Shown here piece after piece: positions 35,309 through 43,180 of a DNA stretch of 46,198 nucleotides. The notes below the pieces were generated by a model that saw nothing but the letters and a program-made list of their open reading frames with translations, was not told where the DNA came from and ran no database searches. Location: positions 1 through 46,198 of the forward strand of contig CACPJA010000008.1 of the NCBI GenBank assembly GCA_902634075.1, given 5' to 3'. Position numbers and translations under genes: made by a program. The stretch comes from an uncultured Gammaproteobacteria bacterium. Lineage in GTDB: Bacteria; Pseudomonadota; Gammaproteobacteria; Steroidobacterales; UBA11654. Numbering within the stretch: the first letter of the stretch is position 1; every line of letters starts with the position of its first letter.

Positions 35309-35839
35309 TTAAGAAACCTCTTCTTGTTTATCTTTCATAGCTTTTGAAAGCCTGACAAACTTTGTAGGTAATTCATTTAATAATCTTACTGTTTTTTCTA
35401 TAGGTGCTTTCATTAAGCCCATAAGCATAGAATAGGCTTCATCCTTAGTAGGTAATTTTGCAATTCTTTCTAGTTCTGAAGCTGGATAAGCTGCTCCATT
35501 GATAGATAAACCAACGGTTCTAAGCTGTTCATAGTCTTTACCAAAATCTTTAAATAATCTTGCCGGTGAAGCTAAATCTTCTTTTGATAAAGCAATAATT
35601 ATAGGTCCATTTAAATCATCAACTAGACATTCAAAATTGGTGTCGGCAAAAGCTCTCCTTGATAAAGAATTCTTAACCACCCTAAGATAAATGTCTGATT
35701 CTCTTGCTTTTGTGCGCAAAAGAGTTAGGTCCTTAACACTCAATCCACTAAAATCTGCAATAGCTCCTGCCACTGAAATATTAGCTTCAGAGTTTAATTC
35801 CTTAACAACTTCTTTTTTTGCTTCTATATTAAGTGGCAT
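35309..35839 (-). CDS. rplJ: 50S ribosomal protein L10
   Basis: Stalk base protein, 176 residues. VAGAIADFSGLSVKDLTLLR and YLRVVKNSLSRRAF are family features. In E. coli a leader of well over 100 nt before rplJ binds L10-(L12)4 to control translation. Here only 22 nt separate rplA and rplJ, so the classical leader cannot be present. Confidence 0.98.
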   Translation of the reverse strand: MPLNIEAKKEVVKELNSEANISVAGAIADFSGLSVKDLTLLRTKARESDIYLRVVKNSLSRRAFADTNFECLVDDLNGPIIIALSKEDLASPARLFKDFGKDYEQLRTVGLSINGAAYPASELERIAKLPTKDEAYSMLMGLMKAPIEKTVRLLNELPTKFVRLSKAMKDKQEEVS

Positions 35840-35861
35840 ATCTTATTCCTTTAATTCCTTC

Positions 35862-36545
35862 TCAATTTTCTTTTAGTTTCAAACCAGGCCCCATAGTCGA
35901 ACTTAGCGTGATCATCTTAATAAAGATACCTTTTGCAGACGCGGGTCTGTTTTTCTTAATTTCATCAATAAGAGATTTGAAATTTTCTTTTATAGCCTGT
36001 TCAGAAAAATTGAGTTTACCAATAGAACAATGAATGATCCCACCTTTATCATTCCTAAACATTGCTTGTCCTTTCTTAGCATTGTTAACAGCATCTTTGA
36101 TATTCTTAGTTACTGTTCCATCCTTAGGATTAGGCATCACGCCTTTTGGTCCCAATATCTGTCCTAATTGACCTACTATTTTCATTGATGATGGAGTTGA
36201 AATTACAAGTTCAAAATCTGAAAACCCGGATTTTATCTTCTCAGCTAAATCATCCATACCAACTTCATCTGCTCCAGCTGATTTGGCTGCTTCAGCATCT
36301 TCGCCTTCTGCAAAAACAATAACCCTTATATTTTTTCCGCTTCCATTAGGAAGAATTGCTGAACCTCTAACATTCTGATCACTTAATTTTCCATCAATGC
36401 CAAGATTAATAGCCACATCTATGCTCTCTTCAAACTTCGCATTTGTAGCATCCTTAAGTATGGTGATAGCTTCTTCTATATCGTACTTCTTTTCAGCATC
36501 AACCAAGTCTTTATTATCTGTATGTCTTTTTGATATTTTTGTCAT
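35862..36545 (-). CDS. rplA: 50S ribosomal protein L1
   Basis: L1-stalk protein, 227 residues, with the conserved ILGPKGVMPNPKDGTVTKNI and the C-terminal TLSSTMGPGLKL. In E. coli L1 represses rplKA by binding the leader before rplK. The corresponding nusG-rplK gap here is 4 nt. Confidence 0.98.
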   Translation of the reverse strand: MTKISKRHTDNKDLVDAEKKYDIEEAITILKDATNAKFEESIDVAINLGIDGKLSDQNVRGSAILPNGSGKNIRVIVFAEGEDAEAAKSAGADEVGMDDLAEKIKSGFSDFELVISTPSSMKIVGQLGQILGPKGVMPNPKDGTVTKNIKDAVNNAKKGQAMFRNDKGGIIHCSIGKLNFSEQAIKENFKSLIDEIKKNRPASAKGIFIKMITLSSTMGPGLKLKEN

Positions 36546-36561
36546 TTTACTTTAATTAATG

Positions 36562-36996
36562 TTACTCAACTTCAAGGCCCATGCTCCTGGCAGTGCCTTC
36601 AATAATTTTTTGTGCTGATTCAGTATCAAATGCATTTAAATCTTCTTTTTTAATCTCTATTATCTCGTCAATTTGCTTTCTAGTAACTTTTCCAACCTTC
36701 TCTGTATTTGGCGTTCCGCTACCTTTATCAATTCCTGCAGCTTTTCTTAATAGTGTTGAAGCTGGTGGTGATTTTGTAACAAAAGTAAACGATTTATCGC
36801 TGTATACCGAAATAACAACAGGTATCAAAACACCTGGTTCAGAGTCTCCAGTTTTTGAATTAAAAGCATTGCAAAAATCCATTATGTTTAATCCTGCCTG
36901 ACCTAATGCAGGGCCGACTGGAGGACTTGGATTGGCTTGACCAGCTGGGATTTGCAGCTTCACTATATTTTCAACTTTTTTTTCTTTTTTTGCCAT
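36562..36996 (-). CDS. rplK: 50S ribosomal protein L11
   Basis: GTPase-centre protein, 144 residues. [20 protein letters not shown] is the N-terminal rRNA-binding hallmark. [20 protein letters not shown] is also typical. It starts 4 nt behind nusG and is followed by rplA after 16 nt. Confidence 0.98.
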   Translation of the reverse strand: MAKKEKKVENIVKLQIPAGQANPSPPVGPALGQAGLNIMDFCNAFNSKTGDSEPGVLIPVVISVYSDKSFTFVTKSPPASTLLRKAAGIDKGSGTPNTEKVGKVTRKQIDEIIEIKKEDLNAFDTESAQKIIEGTARSMGLEVE

Positions 36997-37000
36997 TAGA

Positions 37001-37534
37001 TTAAGACTTCTCTACTTGATTAAAATTCAGATCAACGGGAGTTGGTCTTCCTAAAATTTGAACCGCAACACTAAGTTTGCTTTTTTCATAATTAACATTC
37101 TCAACAACACCACTAAAATCGTTAAAAGGACCATCGATAACCCTAACTACTTCACCTGGTTGATATGTGATCTTAGGCCTAGGCATATCTACAGAATCTT
37201 CAGCTCTATTTAAAATATTCATAGCTTCATTATCTGAAATTGGTCTGGGTTTCTCACTGGTACCGCCAATAAATCCCATAACATTCGGAACAGATTTTAT
37301 AAAATGCCAAGTGTCGTCGTTCATTATCATTTTTATCAGAACATATCCTGGGAAAAATTTTCTTTCCGTTGTTTTCTTTTCGCCGCCTTTCAACTCAACA
37401 ACCTCTTCCATAGGAACCACAACATCAGTAATTTCCTTCTCAAGACCAGAGACTCTTATCCTCTCTTCAAGCATAGTCATAACTTTCTTTTCAAAGTTAG
37501 AATAAACTTGTAACACATACCATTGATGTTCCAT
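37001..37534 (-). CDS. nusG: Transcription elongation/antitermination factor NusG
   Basis: 177 residues. The NGN domain begins [20 protein letters not shown] and includes [20 protein letters not shown]. The KOW domain near the end is [20 protein letters not shown]. It binds RNA polymerase beta' and couples to S10 or Rho. It lies 13 nt behind secE, as is typical. Confidence 0.98.
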   Translation of the reverse strand: MEHQWYVLQVYSNFEKKVMTMLEERIRVSGLEKEITDVVVPMEEVVELKGGEKKTTERKFFPGYVLIKMIMNDDTWHFIKSVPNVMGFIGGTSEKPRPISDNEAMNILNRAEDSVDMPRPKITYQPGEVVRVIDGPFNDFSGVVENVNYEKSKLSVAVQILGRPTPVDLNFNQVEKS

Positions 37535-37547
37535 ATCTATATAAGCC

Positions 37548-37931
37548 TTACGAAGTAATTGACGTTGTAATGTAGAGAAGCAAAAAATCTAACAGCCAAA
37601 AAAAGATGCCTAAAACTAAAACAAACACAAACACAGTGAGTGTGGTTTGAATAGTTTCCTGCTTTGTCGGCCAAACTACTTTTCTCATTTCTACTCTAGA
37701 ACCTTGAAGAAAATCCCAAAATATTATTCCTCTCTGCGTACTAAAAAATATTATTAAAGACAAAATGACAGAAAATATAACTGCCAGTACCCTTATAAGC
37801 ACTGATAATTCTGCAAAGTAGTAAAAACTAAACACAGAAGACAGCAGAATAGCAACAGCTGATGCCATCTTTAATGTGTCTAAGGTCGAACTAATTTCTT
37901 TATTGCTTAATTCCGTCACGCTTCTTCTCAT
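37548..37931 (-). CDS. secE: Preprotein translocase subunit SecE
   Basis: Inner-membrane subunit of SecYEG, 127 residues. Like the E. coli protein it has three hydrophobic segments; the conserved amphipathic helix EMRKVVWPTKQETIQTT precedes the last one. The ATG (37929-37931) lies only 4 nt behind the encoded CCA of tRNA-Trp. No ribosome-binding site fits outside the tRNA. A GTG at codon 5 is an alternative start, with AGAAG upstream. After tRNA 3' processing the mRNA would be nearly leaderless. Confidence 0.95.
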   Translation of the reverse strand: MRRSVTELSNKEISSTLDTLKMASAVAILLSSVFSFYYFAELSVLIRVLAVIFSVILSLIIFFSTQRGIIFWDFLQGSRVEMRKVVWPTKQETIQTTLTVFVFVLVLGIFFWLLDFLLLYITTSITS

Positions 37932-37935
37932 TTTG

Positions 37936-38011
37936 TGGCAGGCCAGGAGGGACTTGAACCCCCAACCTGCGGTTTTGGAGACCGCCGCTCTACCAGTTGA
38001 GCTACTGGCCT
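37936..38011 (-). tRNA. tRNA-Trp (CCA anticodon)
   Basis: 76 nt with encoded CCA (37936-37938). Acceptor arms AGGCCAG/CTGGCCT, D-arm GTAGCTCAACTGGTAGAGC, anticodon loop CTCCAAA with anticodon CCA, and a T-arm with GGTTCAAGTCC. It sits 7 nt behind tuf and 4 nt before secE, so it is probably excised from a tuf-secE transcript. tRNA-Trp at this place is common in gammaproteobacteria other than E. coli. Confidence 0.97.
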
Positions 38012-38018
38012 AAGTTAG

Positions 38019-39209
38019 TTATTCAATAATTTTTGTTACAACTCCTGAACCAACTGTTCTCCCACCTTCTCGGATAGAAAACCTTAGTGATTCCTCCATA
38101 GCTATCGGCGCGATTAGCTCGACAGTTATATGTGTATCATCACCTGGCATTACCATCTCAGTTCCTTCAGGAAGTGTGACAGCACCAGTAACATCAGTTG
38201 TTCTGAAATAAAATTGTGGTCTGTAACCATTGAAAAACGGCTTATGCCTTCCGCCTTCCTCTTTAGTCAAAGCATATACATCAGCCTCAAACTTAACATG
38301 TGGGTTAATGCTCTTTGGCTTTGCAAGTACTTGACCACGCTCAACTTCTTCACGAGCTGTGCCTCGAAGTAGAACACCAACATTATCGCCAGCTTGACCT
38401 TGGTCTAGAAGTTTTCTAAACATTTCGACACCTGTACAAACAGTTGTTTGAGTATCTTTAATGCCAACAATTTCTATCTCATCATTAACTTTTACAATAC
38501 CTCTTTCAACTCTGCCTGTAACTACAGTACCTCGACCAGAAATTGAGAAAACATCCTCAATTGGCATTAGAAAATCACCATCAATGGCTCTCTCTGGTTC
38601 AGGAAAATATTCATCCATAGTTGCAACCAGCTTTTCTACCGCCGCTATTCCTACATCACCTGCATCACCTTCAAGAGCTTTCAAAGCACTTCCTGATATA
38701 ATAGGAATATTGTCTCCATCAAAGTCATACATAGAGAGTAATTCTCTAACCTCCATCTCAACGAGTTCAACGAGTTCAGCATCATCAACTTGGTCTGCCT
38801 TATTCAGGAAAACTACAATATTAGGAACACCTACGTTTCTTGCCAATAGAATGTGCTCTCTAGTTTGAGGCATTGGTCCATCTGCAGCTGAGACGACAAG
38901 AATTGCTCCATCCATCTGAGCAGCGCCTGTAATCATGTTTTTAACATAATCAGCATGACCAGGGCAATCAACGTGGGCATAATGTCTGCCTTCACTCTCA
39001 TATTCAACATGCGCAGTTGCTATAGTGATTCCTCTTTCCTTTTCTTCAGGTGCATTATCAATATCTTCAAATGCTGAAGCATCACCACCAAACTTATCAG
39101 CCATACATTTAGTTAACGCTGCGGTTAACGTAGTTTTACCATGGTCAACATGTCCAATAGTACCTACATTCAAATGTGGTTTTGTGCGTTCAAATTTTTC
39201 TTTAGCCAT
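38019..39209 (-). CDS. tuf: Elongation factor Tu
   Basis: GTPase delivering aminoacyl-tRNA, 396 residues. It shows GHVDHGKT (19-26), [20 protein letters not shown] and NKADQVDD, with Ala where NKCD is usual. Domains II and III end with [24 protein letters not shown] precedes the ATG. This is the only tuf in the window; the position behind fusA, where tufA often lies, is taken by rpsJ. Confidence 0.99.
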   Translation of the reverse strand: MAKEKFERTKPHLNVGTIGHVDHGKTTLTAALTKCMADKFGGDASAFEDIDNAPEEKERGITIATAHVEYESEGRHYAHVDCPGHADYVKNMITGAAQMDGAILVVSAADGPMPQTREHILLARNVGVPNIVVFLNKADQVDDAELVELVEMEVRELLSMYDFDGDNIPIISGSALKALEGDAGDVGIAAVEKLVATMDEYFPEPERAIDGDFLMPIEDVFSISGRGTVVTGRVERGIVKVNDEIEIVGIKDTQTTVCTGVEMFRKLLDQGQAGDNVGVLLRGTAREEVERGQVLAKPKSINPHVKFEADVYALTKEEGGRHKPFFNGYRPQFYFRTTDVTGAVTLPEGTEMVMPGDDTHITVELIAPIAMEESLRFSIREGGRTVGSGVVTKIIE

Positions 39210-39262
39210 AATTATTAACTCCCGATTAAACTAAAATTAAACAAATACAATAAAACTTTCGG

Positions 39263-39335
39263 AGCCCACAACCGGAGTTGAACCGGTGACCTCTTCCTTA
39301 CCATGGAAGTGCTCTACCTGCTGAGCTATGTGGGC
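39263..39335 (-). tRNA. tRNA-Thr (GGU anticodon), CCA not encoded
   Basis: 73 nt. Acceptor arms GCCCACA/TGTGGGC; anticodon stem CTTCC/GGAAG around loop ATGGTAA (anticodon GGT); T-arm with GGTTCAACTCC. The bases after the discriminator T are CCG, not CCA, so the last A must be added post-transcriptionally. The other four tRNAs here encode CCA. It is the last tRNA before tuf, matching thrT of E. coli. Confidence 0.95.
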
Positions 39336-39356
39336 AGAAACACATCCTAAGTATTT

Positions 39357-39430
<74 letters not shown>

Positions 39431-39542
39431 GCAAGAAAGATGCGGTCAGACCCGATATTATTTTCATTAAATTAAACATTCTTACCTTATTTTTCTCCAA
39501 TTTTCTTAGCCTTTATCCACCTTCATAACCCCTTGTTATATA

Positions 39543-39627
39543 TGGTGGAGGGGGTAGGATTCGAACCTACGAAGGCTAAGCCAGCAGATTTACAGTCTGC
39601 CCCCGTTGACCGCTTGGGTACCCCTCC
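39543..39627 (-). tRNA. tRNA-Tyr (GUA anticodon)
   Basis: 85 nt with encoded CCA (39543-39545) and a long variable arm, as expected for bacterial tRNA-Tyr. Acceptor arms GGAGGGG/CCCCTCC; anticodon stem GCAGA/TCTGC around CTGTAAA (anticodon GTA); T-arm with GGTTCGAATCC. Confidence 0.96.
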
Positions 39628-39643
39628 GCGGACATAACCCACT

Positions 39644-39672
39644 ATTTTCAGTCTATGACCTATATGTGTCAA
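39644..39672 (-). promoter_or_regulatory. Possible internal promoter before tRNA-Tyr
   Basis: Minus-strand TTGACA (39667-39672, perfect -35) followed after 17 nt by GAAAAT (39644-39649, 4/6). It lies in the 74-nt spacer behind tRNA-Thr(UGU) and could boost tRNA-Tyr, tRNA-Gly, tRNA-Thr and tuf. The weak -10 keeps confidence low. Confidence 0.35.
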
Positions 39673-39701
39673 CAATATTATTTATTTTTTTAGAAAATAA
39701 G

Positions 39702-39777
39702 TGGTGCCGGAAGAGGGAATTGAACCCCCAACCTACTGATTACAAATCAGTTGCTCTGCCAATTGAGCTATTCCGGC
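39702..39777 (-). tRNA. tRNA-Thr (UGU anticodon)
   Basis: 76 nt with encoded CCA (39702-39704). Acceptor arms GCCGGAA/TTCCGGC; anticodon stem ACTGA/TCAGT around TTTGTAA (anticodon TGT); T-arm with GGTTCAATTCC. It is the first tRNA of the cluster upstream of tuf and corresponds to E. coli thrU. Confidence 0.96.
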
Positions 39778-39816
39778 AAATTACAATAAGTTATCAATCT
39801 CACTAAATTTTCCAGA

Positions 39817-39844
39817 ATTATAAACATTTTGAGTGTGATTTAAA
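39817..39844 (-). promoter_or_regulatory. Candidate promoter of the tRNA-tuf segment
   Basis: Minus-strand TTTAAA (39839-39844), a 16-nt spacer and TATAAT (39817-39822) lie in the 73-nt gap between the birA stop and tRNA-Thr(UGU). A start near 39810 would leave a 5' leader of about 33 nt for RNase P removal. No terminator is seen behind birA. Confidence 0.5.
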
Positions 39845-39850
39845 GTTATT

Positions 39851-40663
39851 CTATAGTTCAATCTGTCCAGAAATAATGCGCGTAACGATACTTCCTTGCT
39901 TTATCAATAAAGCTCCTTCTGAATCAATACCCTCATTTACACCTATAATTGAATCATCGCCAGATTTTATCTTTATTTCCTGATTATAGAAATAATCCAA
40001 TTCCTTCCATCTTTCTTTTATCTCTTGAATTGAATTTATATCAAATCCTTTAATGCTTTTTATAATCTCACAAACTAATATCCCTATAATTTCGCTCCTA
40101 GAAAATTCGTTATCATTATTAATAGTCTTTAAGTCGATAGGATTATAGTTACCCTCGATAGACTTATAAAAGTCATCTGGAAGAGAATAATTTATACCAA
40201 GACCAAAATTTGCTATTAAATCACCCTTTTTATTTTTTGAAAGCTCAACTAAAATCCCTCCTAACTTACAACCTTGATAATAAAGATCATTAGGCCATTT
40301 GAGTCTTATATCCTGAAAGTTAATCTTTTCTAAGCTATTTATTAGCATTACTCCCATATAAACGCTCAGACCAAGCGGTATCGTTGTTATATTAAGTTTA
40401 GAGAAAACAGAGAGGCAAATACCTGATGAAAATGGTGATTGCCAAACTTGGTTACCTCTACCTCGGCCATGCGTTTGATATTCAGCAAGTGATATTTTTA
40501 CATCACTCCCTAGGACATCTTCTACTTTAAATTCTCTACTTGTTGTTTCTACAATTTCCTTTATGGATATGTCTATATTATAAACATCTGAAAACTCTTT
40601 GAGGTACTCATATATTATTGATTTATCTATATATTCAGAATTTTCTGCTATAGATTTTGTCAT
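39851..40663 (-). CDS. birA: Biotin--[acetyl-CoA carboxylase] ligase, without repressor domain
   Basis: Activates biotin with ATP and attaches it to the carboxyl-carrier protein of acetyl-CoA carboxylase. 270 residues. The loop GRGRGNQVWQSP (66-77) and KWPNDLYYQGCKLGGILVE (122-140) carry the biotinyl-AMP-binding residues, with Lys133 matching E. coli Lys183. A small C-terminal domain follows. The N-terminus has no winged-helix DNA-binding domain, so it is probably a monofunctional ligase that does not repress bio genes itself. Its place next to the tRNA-Thr cluster parallels birA-coaA-thrU in E. coli; coaA is absent here. ATGA overlap with plsY. Confidence 0.93.
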   Translation of the reverse strand: MTKSIAENSEYIDKSIIYEYLKEFSDVYNIDISIKEIVETTSREFKVEDVLGSDVKISLAEYQTHGRGRGNQVWQSPFSSGICLSVFSKLNITTIPLGLSVYMGVMLINSLEKINFQDIRLKWPNDLYYQGCKLGGILVELSKNKKGDLIANFGLGINYSLPDDFYKSIEGNYNPIDLKTINNDNEFSRSEIIGILVCEIIKSIKGFDINSIQEIKERWKELDYFYNQEIKIKSGDDSIIGVNEGIDSEGALLIKQGSIVTRIISGQIEL

Positions 40664-41283
40664 TTAAAAAAAGAAACCTTATGCTCTGTTTTATCAAGCA
40701 TGGAAACAATATTAGTTCGATGCGTAAACACAATAAATAAAAACAATAGCAATAAAAAAGTCAAAAATAGGTAATCTGAAAATCCGATTGAGAAATACCC
40801 AAATATAAAAAGGGATAAGAATGCTGCAATTGTTGAGAGTCCAACATACCTAAATAAGAAAAGAATGCCAATGAATACAATAAAAGGGAGAGGAATTAGA
40901 AAAGGATTGATAAATAACATATTACCTAACCCCGTTGCGGCACCCTTACCTCCTTTGAAATTAAACCAAACTGGATAACAATGACCTAATAAAGAAGCAA
41001 AACTAGAAAAGTAAAGATAAAGATTTATATTAAGATCAAGAGGGTTGGTGGCATTAATTATTAATAGTTGTGTAAAATAAACTGCCAAGAATCCTTTCAA
41101 GCAATCAATAATAAAAACTAAAATACCAGATTTAACCCCGATCACTCTTAAAACATTTGTTGCTCCAGCATTACCACTTCCCTTCTTTCTAATATCCAAA
41201 CCTTGGAGTTTACTGAGTATGATTCCTCCATTTATAGACCCTATAATGTAAGAAGATAAAATTATAATTCCAAGAAGTAACAT
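40660..41283 (-). CDS. plsY: Acyl-phosphate:glycerol-3-phosphate acyltransferase
   Basis: Inner-membrane enzyme making lysophosphatidic acid from acyl-phosphate (supplied by PlsX) and glycerol-3-phosphate. 207 residues with several hydrophobic segments. The three cytosolic signature motifs are present: KGSGNAGATN (about 34-43), HCYPVWFNFKGGKGAATG (101-118) and a third near THRTNI. It lies 12 nt behind the EamA gene and overlaps birA by 4 nt, pointing to one transcript. Confidence 0.96.
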   Translation of the reverse strand: MLLLGIIILSSYIIGSINGGIILSKLQGLDIRKKGSGNAGATNVLRVIGVKSGILVFIIDCLKGFLAVYFTQLLIINATNPLDLNINLYLYFSSFASLLGHCYPVWFNFKGGKGAATGLGNMLFINPFLIPLPFIVFIGILFLFRYVGLSTIAAFLSLFIFGYFSIGFSDYLFLTFLLLLFLFIVFTHRTNIVSMLDKTEHKVSFFK

Positions 41284-41295
41284 TAGATAAATAAA

Positions 41296-42180
41296 TCAGT
41301 TCTTTTGATTCTCCGATTTGATAGTAATAATCATAGCTAAAAGCACGCTAACAATCCCAAAATATTCGATAGGAGTAATAACTTTTTTAAAGATGATAAT
41401 ATCCCATAAATATGAAAGTATGGGCTGTGTAAGCAATATTAAACCAGCACTAACAGCACTAACATTTTGCAGACCATTTAGTATAAAAAACCATCCTAAA
41501 ACGTGAGAGAACAAACCATAGCAAATCATCCAAACAATCTCACTTGATGTTTTAATCTCTAGTGGTGCTTGCTCAATAATAGAGAATAGAAAAAGTAACG
41601 CCGCAGAAATTAATGAAACAAACAGTAAATTAAATATAGGATCAGATTGAGCTGCTGCATTATGGTAAATACGTTTCATTGAAATAATATAACCTGCATA
41701 TGAAATAGCAGTTAATAGCCCAAATAATATTCCTAGTTTGTAGTTATTACTGCCTATATCCCAACTCTGCCCTGTAATCAGGACTAACCCTAACAACCCT
41801 AGAAGTATTGAGAATATTTGGATTCTTTGTGTTTTTTGATTGAAGAATATTAAAGCTAGAAAAGGTAAGATTAATATTTGAAAGTTGGCAAGAAGTGTAG
41901 ATAAACCAGGCCCAACATAAATAATTGATCTATGCCAAAACCAAAGATCTAAACTAAAAAAAATCGCCCCAAGAACAATAAACTTAGAGATATTTTTTCT
42001 GAATGGGTTCTCATTATTTTTTATTAAATAAATAATAAACAACGCAATAGAACCAAATAACATTCTATAAAACCCACTAACTGTAGGCTCAATGTCGACT
42101 AAATTAACGAAAACTGGAGAAAAACTTATCAAGAATGCACCTGAAAGAATGCTTAGAGAACCCTTAATCGAATGATTCAT
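41296..42180 (-). CDS. EamA/DMT-family transporter, substrate unknown
   Basis: Integral membrane protein of 294 residues with about ten hydrophobic segments arranged as two EamA repeats (about 5-140 and 150-290). Recognisable features are SILSGAFLISFSPVFVNLV at the start and NGLQNVSAVSAGLILLTQPI in the second repeat. The drug/metabolite transporter superfamily exports amino acids, nucleosides or other metabolites; substrate cannot be read from sequence. It begins 10 nt behind ctlX, so a link to ctlX products (ornithine/citrulline type) is possible but only inferred. Confidence 0.88.
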   Translation of the reverse strand: MNHSIKGSLSILSGAFLISFSPVFVNLVDIEPTVSGFYRMLFGSIALFIIYLIKNNENPFRKNISKFIVLGAIFFSLDLWFWHRSIIYVGPGLSTLLANFQILILPFLALIFFNQKTQRIQIFSILLGLLGLVLITGQSWDIGSNNYKLGILFGLLTAISYAGYIISMKRIYHNAAAQSDPIFNLLFVSLISAALLFLFSIIEQAPLEIKTSSEIVWMICYGLFSHVLGWFFILNGLQNVSAVSAGLILLTQPILSYLWDIIIFKKVITPIEYFGIVSVLLAMIITIKSENQKN

Positions 42181-42190
42181 AATGAGATAT

Positions 42191-43120
42191 TCAGTTTTTT
42201 TCTAGAAAAATTTCAGCAATCATACACCTAGCGCTACCACCTCCATATCTTTCAATTGTTCTTAATGGGATGGCTATGATATTTGAAACACTACTTATTG
42301 AATCTAGCTGTTTGTGATCTAAAGCTTTATATGCTGAATCAGACATAATTATATGTGACTCGCCTTTACCATTCTCAACTTCAATTACATTCCCAGCAAA
42401 ATTATTCATTTGTTCTGGTGATATCTCAATAATAGTCTTTTCTATATCTTTAAAATAATTTTTTATTAAAAGATTATCGGCTTTATCTTTTATTGATTCG
42501 CTGCATAGGAAGGCTGTTTTTTTACCCAAGCTCATCATTACATTTGTATGATAAATTGGATAGTTATCAATAATTGCATCAAAAACTATTGGGTTATATC
42601 CCATATCTTTGCAAAATATTTCTAAAGCTTCTAATGAGGTCCTAGAGGATTTACATGCAAATACAGTTTTATTAACTCGATCAAAGATCATGCTGCCTGT
42701 TCCTTCAAGAAAAAGATTTTCTTCTTCTAGGTAACTCATATCAATGATACGATCTACCTTAAATGATTGATATTTGGTTAGATATTCTAAAATATCATAT
42801 CTTTTTTCACTTCGTCTTGAACGTGCCATCATAGGGTAAAGTACAACTGTATTATCTTGATGAAAACTAACCCAGTTATTAGGGAAAACAGCGTCAGTGT
42901 TTTCTAGCTCTTTAATATCATCAATATCAATAACTGATATTCCATGATCTCTTAAAAGGTTAACCATTTTATCAAACTCTCTAAGGGCTTGTTTTTGAGT
43001 ATTTTCTTTCAAATCAGCTGTTAGATCATTCTGAAATTTATTAGTTTCTATAGTTTCTTTATTGCTTGAAAAATTAGCTGGCCTAACCATTAGTAATTGG
43101 GAGGTAACTTGATCATTCAT
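42191..43120 (-). CDS. ctlX: CtlX-like guanidino/ureido-modifying hydrolase (amidinotransferase superfamily)
   Basis: Member of the pentein-fold family that includes arginine deiminase, dimethylargininase and CtlX (citrulline utilisation). 309 residues. Visible landmarks are LLMVRPANFSSN near the start, FPNNWVSFHQDN (79-90), FLEGTGSMIFDR (137-148), YHTNVMMSLG with His191, FAGNVIEV, and the C-terminal GGGSARC with the probable nucleophile Cys299. The reaction is likely hydrolysis of a guanidino or ureido compound; citrulline to ornithine is the CtlX proposal, but substrate is not proven by sequence. The ATG lies only 11 nt behind the T-tract of the rRNA terminator. Confidence 0.85.
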   Translation of the reverse strand: MNDQVTSQLLMVRPANFSSNKETIETNKFQNDLTADLKENTQKQALREFDKMVNLLRDHGISVIDIDDIKELENTDAVFPNNWVSFHQDNTVVLYPMMARSRRSEKRYDILEYLTKYQSFKVDRIIDMSYLEEENLFLEGTGSMIFDRVNKTVFACKSSRTSLEALEIFCKDMGYNPIVFDAIIDNYPIYHTNVMMSLGKKTAFLCSESIKDKADNLLIKNYFKDIEKTIIEISPEQMNNFAGNVIEVENGKGESHIIMSDSAYKALDHKQLDSISSVSNIIAIPLRTIERYGGGSARCMIAEIFLEKN

Positions 43121-43131
43121 AAATAAAGCCT

Positions 43132-43170
43132 AAAAAAAAAGACGAAGATGATTATAAACCATCTTCGTCT
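43132..43170 (-). terminator. Rho-independent terminator of the rRNA operon
   Basis: An 11-bp perfect stem (AGACGAAGATG 43140-43150 / CATCTTCGTCT 43160-43170), a 9-nt loop and, on the minus strand, a run of nine T (43132-43140) form a strong intrinsic terminator directly behind 5S. The loop contains TATAAT on the minus strand (43151-43156), which could also act as a -10 for ctlX; no good -35 accompanies it. Confidence 0.93.
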
Positions 43171-43180
43171 TAAATATAGA

